This document shows, one piece after another, positions 52,701-62,200 of a stretch of DNA of 64,000 nucleotides (position 1 is the stretch's first letter; every line of letters starts with the position of its first letter). The stretch comes from Nautilus pompilius (taxonomy: Eukaryota; Mollusca; Cephalopoda; Nautilida; Nautilidae). Below the pieces are notes generated by a model. The model was not told where the DNA came from. It made no database searches and saw nothing but the letters and a program-made list of their open reading frames with translations. Both the position numbers and the translations under genes were made by a program. The stretch is from NCBI GenBank assembly GCA_018389105.1, contig JACATO010000985.1:1-64000 (forward strand). Reading direction: 5' to 3'.

Positions 52701-55700
52701 ACAACAAACAGGATAAAGGGATAACATCGAAGACAGGCAGCACAACATTAAAGGTTTACTTGCTAGGGGAAGTCAAGTAACATAAAATGAAACTGTATTG
52801 GCGACAGTGTATGCCACTGTTATGACATATTTATAATGCTAAACTTACTGAGCACAAATTATCAGATGTGCAAATAAGAATTTATTAAATAAATGTTTTA
52901 TATCATTACTTTAGATATCGGGATATTGCTTTCAAGCTTTTTAAAATGGGATTAGAAAAAGTAGTGTCATCGTTGGGCGTACGAAGACCATACGATCTTG
53001 CACGTCTTGGCACGAATATTTGCAAAGATGACGCGCACAAAGTTTTTCGGATCTTCTTGACAGGAGAGCAGTGGTACTGTGCCCATACGTGTTCGTTAAG
53101 GCTCGAAATTCTAAATCTACAAAACATTTTAGACTGATGAAATATAGCCGTTATATAATTTCTCTTTAATTTAAGAATAGGTTAACACGTTTCCAGCATT
53201 CTTTTAACAGAATTTTAACTCCATAAAACCTTTTCGCCTTCCTTTTGGACAAAAACTTACGCCAGTGCTAAATATCGTTTCATTGTGTGAAATTGGTATA
53301 CAGTTCCAGTCAAACAGTCTATGTACCGCTCTTTTCTCCGCCAGCCAGGCACTCTTAATTATAAATTCCTTTATTTGTACACGGCTTGTTGAACAGGCGT
53401 TCATGTGCAGAATTCAATTAGTCAAACCAATAATTCCCACGAACTTTAAAATTAAACTTTGCTGAAACACAATCGCTCTAACGGTGTTAGGGTCGGATTT
53501 TATTTGAACCTCCCTTGTGGTATTGTTATTATTTCTTTTCCTGGTGCCCTCCCTTTTATAAAATTATGGATTTTAACTTTTTCGTTAAAATGTTTAAAAT
53601 TTAACGGATATTTTAAAACTTCTAAATACTTTAATATATTTTTACATCGCCGCAATTCTGTTTTTATTGGCACGAACATCGTCAGAAATTTTCCTCTTAA
53701 AAAAATCTTATTATATATATATATATTATTCGGGGGGGAACAGAAAACGTTGGTAGAGGAAGTAACGGAGACTTCGTAAAGATTCAGGTAAAAGCGGCGA
53801 GTAATGGGAGTGGGTCAAACGGTTTTGTGGGGACTAAAACAGATCATTCACTTTGGCTCATTGGAAGGCAACCATTACCTGAAGCTGGGCAATAGTTTGA
53901 AACCATTACACCCAGACTTAAATATTCTGGTAATAAACAACGTAAAGTTTCCTGGTAGCGTCGATAGAGCCACGCGGAAAGATGAGTGATGCGTTTCAGT
54001 AATCTATTTGCATTACAGTTTCCTTTTACTTTCTTTTTTCTAATAAAATCTACAAGTTAAATATATATATATATTTAAAATCTACCCCTGTTCATGTTCA
54101 TCAAAATCCTTCTGTTCATTCTTAATCTAGAGACAGTTTTAATCAATCTAATGTTCATACGTCCAGGTTTCCGAACTCTCTGAAAATACACTTCTTGGGA
54201 GGTTCGAGAGGGTGGGCGAGGCTATTGTTCTTCTTCGGTCATGTGCAAAATCGCCAATTTGTCTAAAGCCAGGCGGTGGCTGCGTTTTTCTCGTTATTGT
54301 CTCCCCCCCATTTTTTTTAAAGTACCACTCTTGAACAAACGTGCGTGACCTTCGGGAAAACAAAAATCCGACCTCGTTTGCCAGAAGTTTGGAAGCATTC
54401 GTAAAGAAGCAATATTTTTTTAAAAAAGAAAATATAGTGTAAAACCCAAAGGTCCGTCACGTCAGACGCGGTCTATGTTGGCGATGGCCCGGAAAAAAGA
54501 AAACACACACGGGCTTCCTTTTGTTGATATGAAAACGCTGCCGTTTGACAGTTTATCTCCCCTTGGTTGTACCCACCGTGAAAGAGGTAAACAAGTTGGC
54601 ATGCAAAGTTTAGTAATTCCTTTTCTGTTTCCGGCAAATAAATATGCTGAGAATTCAAATTAGATTTCAGAAAGCAATTTCAAGGCTGTCGCAGGATAGA
54701 GAATTGTCTTATCTTTTTTTTTTTTTTTTTTAAAAAAAAAAAATGAAACTTGGAGCAGAAGGACGATATATCCATCCTGGCAATTTTATTACTGAAGTAC
54801 TCAAACCATTTTCGGTATAAGACAGCCTGCCAAGCATCTGTGCTTTTATTAGACAGAGATTAATTGCTTCTTCATGGGTTTTCAGTCACGTAGAAAGAGT
54901 CTGAGCCGATAACTTCTCCCTACTCTCGGGTCAAACAAACAAGCTGCATATGCGTCCCCACAATAGCGTCGGGGAAGGGGTCTGTCTATCTTATCTTTGG
55001 TGCCAAATGAGATCTGGATTTTAGCTGGAAGAAGGACGCACAGTGGTAAAAGACAAAAAAAAAAATTGACATTATGAAGTGTTTGCTAAGTTTTCAATGC
55101 GGACGAAGTAATCCTAGACGGCCAGAGAAATTGTGATTATACTCATCTCTTGCGGGAAGGGGGGGGGGGTATGATGATTAAATTAGTAAAATGCACGAAA
55201 TCGGGAATAATGTTCCGGGGTTAGAAAGACGTCCACTTAAAGGGTTGGGCGATTTTGAAATTGAATTGTTCCGACCGATGCAGAGTTACGTCCCATTTTT
55301 ATTTCTAGTCACAACAAAAACAATTTATTTTTTTGATTCTACGTACGAAATCTCTGGTTGTCTTAACCCTTTGAAAAGCAACCCGTGTGTTTAAGGGAAT
55401 TTCCCTGTCAGAACCAATACCCACCCACCCACCCCCACGTAAATGTACCGGTGTACTCTTCAAAGAGTTATAATTCCGCTACTCAAAGGGTTAAATACCA
55501 GAATTATTCAGAAAACGAGATCTTGTTTAATTCCGCGTTTGACGAAATAACGTTTAACACCAAAAATAAGTTTAAATTTTGAAAAAGTTTTTTTTTTTTA
55601 AATATATTTTTTTAAGAAAAATGTATGGAATGCTAACTTTAAGCAAAGGAATTTTGGAATATCGCTGATTTAATAAATCTTACTGTTTTTTTGTTGTCTT

Positions 55701-56219
55701 TTTCTTTGAATAATTAAGGTAACAACTTTCCTTTTTAAAATAAAATCTAAGTGGGGAGGGGTCATTTAACCGAATTCTACTGAAAGTTAGATGGTGCCAC
55801 CTAAAGTACTCGGACATCCACGCGCTAATTCTCTTTAATGTAGATCTTAGCATATTAGGGGTACATTGCTCTGCCTTTTTACGTCGGAAGCTAATCTGTA
55901 ATACGTTATATATACAGTTTTTTCTCGTTATTTTTAATAATACGACGGTTCTAATAATTTAAATTTGAATTTTTTTTTTTTTTAAGCTAATGTTGTTGTC
56001 TGGATAACGTGTAAGAATTTTTATTTCATTCGTTTTATATTCTGGTAAACAGATTTTGAAAAATCATTTATTTTTGTCTCAACACCATTATAAACATCTT
56101 ACTAATTACAAAGCTGGCTGATCGATCTTAGATCATCTAGTCGTAATGGTGTCCTGCCACAAATGTTTCCATAAATATGAACGACATCTGGCCGCTATTA
56201 CAGAGAGAGAGAGAGAGAG

Positions 56220-56253
<34 letters not shown>

Positions 56254-59200
56254 TGACGTCCCTTTTTACAAAATTCATTTATCCGTTTGATAAAAATATT
56301 TCCTAAAAAAATTTTAAAAAAAGAATAACGCTATCAGAGTCCAAGTGTTCAGGTTTCTCAGACCGTTTTCTTATTTATACACAGGTCTGTTAAGGAAGAC
56401 AACCGCTATCCTGCACTCGCTGGCGAATTAACTATGAATTCCCTATTTAATAGCGAGCTGTAAATAATATTTGTCCACAGGTGACAGATATTATTCACCT
56501 TCCGCGCTGCTAACCGTTCCAACCAAAAAAAAAAAAATTCGTGATTTACTTTGCCTTTAATGCGAGACGTGATAATCCCATAGATCATCTTTGCACGGTG
56601 TTCACATGGCATTGAAAGTCGGCTTCGTATGAATGCCACACGAAGGTGTTTTGATTTTCTATGGCAGTCAGTGAAGACGAATTAACGAAGATCTTTCGAT
56701 CAATGTGAGTTTTAAACTGACAAAGTTAAGGACCCACTCTATGCGAATTCCAAGGTTGTTCCTAACTGGGTATTTTTTTGAAAAAAAATTTTTAATATTT
56801 CAAATTCGAAATTTTTAACTGTTGCAGTAGATCCCATGTAAGGGGACTTTACAGTAGACAACACTTAAACCAAACAGGCAATATATATCGCATGCACACA
56901 GTGTAGGTTAGGTTAGGGTCAGGTATACGTGCGCGAGAAGGTGGTAGAGAGAGACAGACATCTACGACGTTAATTTCTACAGCACGCACAATTGCACAAA
57001 AATCTAAAATGCCCGCGTATCCACTCTCTTCCCGTTGCAGCCTGTGGGTTGTGACAAAATATTTGAATCGAACCTCCGGCTGGACCGTTGCGGCGTCTGC
57101 GGAGGAGCAAATTCCACCTGCGACGTACGGTTACAGGTCAATATGGGCAACTATAACTGGAAGATGCTCTGGAAGCCTTGTTCTGTGACGTGCGGCGTAC
57201 GTATTATTATCACCTTCCCTAAGATTATTACAAAAATAAAATTGCTAGTTTCGAATATGGTTCTCATCTCTTTTCGCCGATTTTTAAATGTACTAACTTA
57301 TGTGCTTATTATAATACGATTCTTCTATTAGTTTTCTGTACGTAAGTATGGCGATGACTTCTTGAAACAACAACATGCTTTGATTCCATGCTTCAGACAG
57401 GATATGAGGAAGCCCAGTTGACATGCGTGAAAACAACTTCCGGAGAACTCGTGCCGAGCATGCACTGCGTCCAGAGTCAAGGTTGGGTGGTCACCCGCCG
57501 CCAGTGCTCCAGAAGCACCTGCCCTGCTTCGTAAGTATATCTACTACATAAATAGTGGTGATGTCGGCTCTCAGGCATGGAACACCGTCGCTACGCAGCG
57601 AAACCCTAAATGCCACGGTTCTGACAGCTACTGGCGAATTAATGCCTATAATTAGCGTATTCTGGTGGCGGTGATTTCGGGAAAAGTTGGATGCGAAACA
57701 AAACTTTGCTTTGTCTAATATGAAACAATCCCCATTTCAACGCATCTCGCGTAGACGTTCTCACAACATTAGCATAAAACCGGCCCGAACATTTACTTAT
57801 CCGACAGAATCAGATCGGCTTTAACTAATCATGACAATAATCAAAAAAGGAGATGGAAAAGGCCTATGGTGGTTTTATTTTACAACGTATTGCTCTGTGT
57901 GTGTGTGTGTGTGGAGTTTCAGCCACAAATCTGTCAAAAGGAAATAATTCACGCAGACAGAATTGTTATCTGACACCTGAATATTGTCTCGTGTTCCCGT
58001 CAATGATTTCGCTTAGCAAGGCCTGTCTCTAAGACGGATTGCTATGGTGACTCGGCCGGTTCGAGCGAATGTTTCAGCCGTTCTCACAACAACGACCGCA
58101 GTGTGTCCAAGCCAATTAGCGGAGCATCGCGATCTCATATGATTAAACAATAGGATGTCTTTTGTTTGTTTGTTTGTTTTAATGGCCTGAACGGCGACAC
58201 GGTGATATTTATGAAGTGCTGAGTTCATGTGGAACTAGAGCGACAGCTCGTTAAAGTAAATGTAAACAGTCTCAGCGGAGCTGATCAGGCTGCTTCTTTA
58301 CCGTTAAATTAAGGGCTACATCGTCAAGTTCAGCATTTGTACCCGAGCTCCGGATGTTCTTTTGAGCAGCGTGTATCCTCTGCGTGGGCGTCTGTTGTGT
58401 TGTGTTTGTAAAGTAACACATCTGAATGAGGAATTTCTAGCGCCCACCACAGTCTCGTGGCCGATTTGCCCCCTGACGCAGTCACGAAGGAAGCCCCGGA
58501 ATTCGCTTACTGTTCAAATGTAGGCAATTCAAACGCCAGTCGCCCCAGTAAAGGACTCGCTGAGGAACCGGAATTCAACGACCGCGAGCCCAGCTCTTTC
58601 TTTCGTCAGACGGCCCGTCGACAAATGACGTCGATCGAAGAGAGACGACTGTCTCCTGCCCGTAGCTCTCTCGGCCGGCCGGCTCCTCACGAAGCGGATA
58701 TTTTACGTATCATACGCACTGTTGGAAGATTTCCCACCAGAACCTTCCCATCCCGGAAACGCGGGCACCCAGTCTGTTGTAGAGGGGGCGAGAAGAAGCC
58801 GCACCGCCCACGGCAGGCTAGCCAGCACCTTACACTCGCGACCTTCTGCCGCTCATAAAGTTCGTTGGGGTGAATTAAATTTACGGTTGCGAGGCTTCAG
58901 CTTAAAATCCCGCCTTCCTCGGGATCAGACGCTGAAGCAATGGCTTCGCACCGGAAAGGGGAGAGGGAGCTAGCTTTCTCTTCGTCGTCTGAAGGTGGAA
59001 ACGTTTTAAAAAAGAGAAGGGGGGGAATTGGAACTGCGATCGCTTCTCGGTGATATCAGTATTTACAGCAACCCAAGATGCGGAACGGATCATGCGTTAA
59101 AGCGAGGGATGCTTCTAGGTTTTGATTTTTGGTAACCGCAAAAGTGAGAGATGACAAATCAAACTTGATAAAGAACGATGATGTAATCAAAATGTCCTAT

Positions 59201-62200
59201 ATTTACGGTGACTGGTGTGTGATGCTTCTTGAAAATCCATCTTTACCTTTATAGACTGGCGTAGAAAACCAAAAGGGAATCCTCACGTGATATTTACAGA
59301 ACTAAATGGGTAAGATGGTAAATGGTATACAAGGATCCATCCACCCGTCGGTTTCGTAGACGTTTTGTTCAGAGTCGATACCGGGCATCATAGTACAATA
59401 ATAATAATAATAATAATAATATAATAATAATAAAATAATAATAATAATAATAATAACAGAGGAAGTATCACAAGTTTATTTAATAAGTTCAAGAAATGCT
59501 TATCCTAATTTTTAGATTTATCTATTAACAAAGGGATTGCAATAACGTTTTCTTATTTGCTTTTGTTATCCTTTTCTCCCCTTTCTTTCTATATTTCTTC
59601 AAGATGGCGATTAGGAGCATACGGTCCTTGCTCAGCAGCCTGCGGCGGTGGCGTTCAGCATCGACGGGTGGAATGCGTCCAGGCCAACGGAGCGAAAAGC
59701 CGGGTAGCTGACAGCTCGCTCTGTCCACAACCGTTCCCAAAGATCAATCAGCCTTGCAATGTGCATCCATGCGGGGCGACGTGGGATACCAACCTCTGGA
59801 GCGCTGTAAGGGAAACTGACTTCCGTTTCGTTATGGTGCTGGGAAGTCCAAAGCGACCGCCCCCCTTCACTTTAGCCATGTTGGTGGTCCACACGTCCAT
59901 TAGAGAGAAAAATACCAGCCGCTGGCCCCGCGAAGAGATTGTCTCCGCACAAAATCTCGTCTTCACCGTGACGAGGGACCGGAAGACCATTTTACACGGC
60001 GTTTACACGAACTTAACTGCCTTCTGGTAAACACCGTGTAGGATGAGAGTCTTTCGGAAGTGGGTCCTGTATATATTACAACAAATGGAAATCATGTTCC
60101 TAAGGCGTGGAACTTTGTTTTAAATATACCATAAGGTGTACCGAACGTTTGCTTCGCTATCTCTTATTACCCACATTAATTGAAACTGTTAAATCTCTGT
60201 TCCAGAGGAAATAATAATTTATTTCCTTAAAGTAATTTGAAGGAATATATATCAAATATACACGAGTTAGAAATGGCATGATTTTAACAAGCTTAACTTA
60301 TTGTTTTAAGGTCGATTTATCCCGATTTTAGAGAAGAGCTCTGCATGGTTTCAAAACGAAAAAAATTGCAAATGGTTATAAAACTAAGATGGGGGTCCCA
60401 AGTTGGTAAATAAGGAAAACATGTAGTAGCCGTTTTAGCCCAAGGTCTCGGGCTAGACGGGCTGAGATTTTGCTTTAGTCTTACCAGCTGACTTAATGGT
60501 TTCTCCCTCTTTTCCTTCAGTGTTCGGTGACGTGCGGTCAGGGGACACAGGCGCGGAAAGTGGTCTGCACGGTGACGAACACCCGAGGACTGAAGATGCC
60601 CGTCGACGATTCGAAATGCTTGCAGTCCAAGCCGGATGCCACGCGCAAGTGCTATCGCACCGGGTGCAAACCGGATGCTCTGTACGTGCCCCTGATTCTG
60701 CAGGAAAACTCCACGTTCTTGCAACTGAAACCAATGAAATCGGTAGTTCTCAACGTGGGGACAAACGCGATGCTCCTCCCGCGGGGCAAGGTGATAATCA
60801 GGTGCCCCGTGAAGAACTTCCACCGCAAACTGCTGTTCTGGAAGAAGGACAGACGGCTGGTTCCACTGCAAGGAAGAATGCGCGTATCCTTGAAGGGCGC
60901 CCTGAGGATACGCCGTACCAAGCAGCAGGATCATGGCATTTACACCTGCATCGCGGGCTCTTTGCTTGCGAACAGCACCATAAGCTTCCAGTCGCAGACT
61001 CGCGCGATGGAATCGGCCAACAGTTTCGCCAGAAACCCCGACACGACGTACGCTAGCGCCTACACGAGCGTGATCTCGAAGAAGCCGGCGGACTCCCTGT
61101 CGCCCTCGGACGCCGGCAAAAGTCGCAGGAAACCGGAATTTCGAGTTGGGAAATGGGAAAAGTGCTCCGTAACCTGCGGCTTCGGACAGCAATTCCGGAA
61201 AGTCTCGTGCTCCGTGGTCACCAGCCAGTTCATTAAAACTCTACCGGACCAGGAGTGTGTGCGTAGAGGGTACAGAAAACCTCCCAACGTACAGAAATGT
61301 AGCAAGCTCAAGCAGTGCCCGGTATGGAGAGGCGGACAGTGGAATCAGGTATCGATCGGCCTCGTCAGTAGTACAGATTCTTAAGCATAGTCGACCATAA
61401 CTGTTTCTTTTAAAGCTTTTTTAATTGTCCATAAGAGATAAAGCCTACAAAACATATTAGGGCATCTAAACAATTAATTATGACGCTGTTATCACTTTAA
61501 GCCCCTTCTTTGCATAATTTTGGACTTAGAAGTTGTCTATGAATGTTAAATTTATTTCATAACGAAACTATGATGTTATCGTGTTTATCCAATATAACTT
61601 CTTACGACTAATTTGAATAATTAACTTATTCTATTGTGGTTTTTATGCAAATGCTAATGAATCTCATTACTGATGGATGCAATTGTTTTTTTTTAGGCAG
61701 CTAAAATGGCACATAAAAATAAATTTCACATACAACAACCGTAGCCATTCATACACTTGGTTATTGCCAAAGGTAAAAAAATTGTAGAGAAAGTCGGAGT
61801 TACACCGAGTGGTTGGCGAATAACCTTTAGAAGAACGAAATGGGTTTTTTCATGAAATTAAAGGGCCGGGATAAAAAAGGCATGGGAAATGGGTTGCTGG
61901 TCCCAAAATCTAGAGCAAACCCTTTCTTGCCAGGTAGTCAGTTGACTTTTGACTACAATTCCTCTCCAGCAGTCAGCATCTCAATCCCTGCACCGAATGA
62001 CGGACGAGAAAGGTTGGATTGACGGGCCTAACAGCAGCTAGAAAGAAACGGTAACAAGAAAATGCGGCTTGAGTGGGCTAAACAACATGGGGGACTCCGC
62101 CTTGGAGCCATCTATTGTGGTTAAATGAGAGCAGGTTTATAACGTTTGGTTCTAAGCGACGAGAACGTTAGAAGAGAGGTCGTAGAAAAGTATAGAAAGA

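Noticed and set aside
57123-57134. A 12-base GT...AG intron inside exon 4
   Set aside because: Far below any workable intron length; the frame is open without removing it.
58457-58858. 133-codon + strand open frame in intron 5
   Set aside because: No domain recognised, no convincing splice sites joining it to exons 5 and 6, and those exons join in frame without it.
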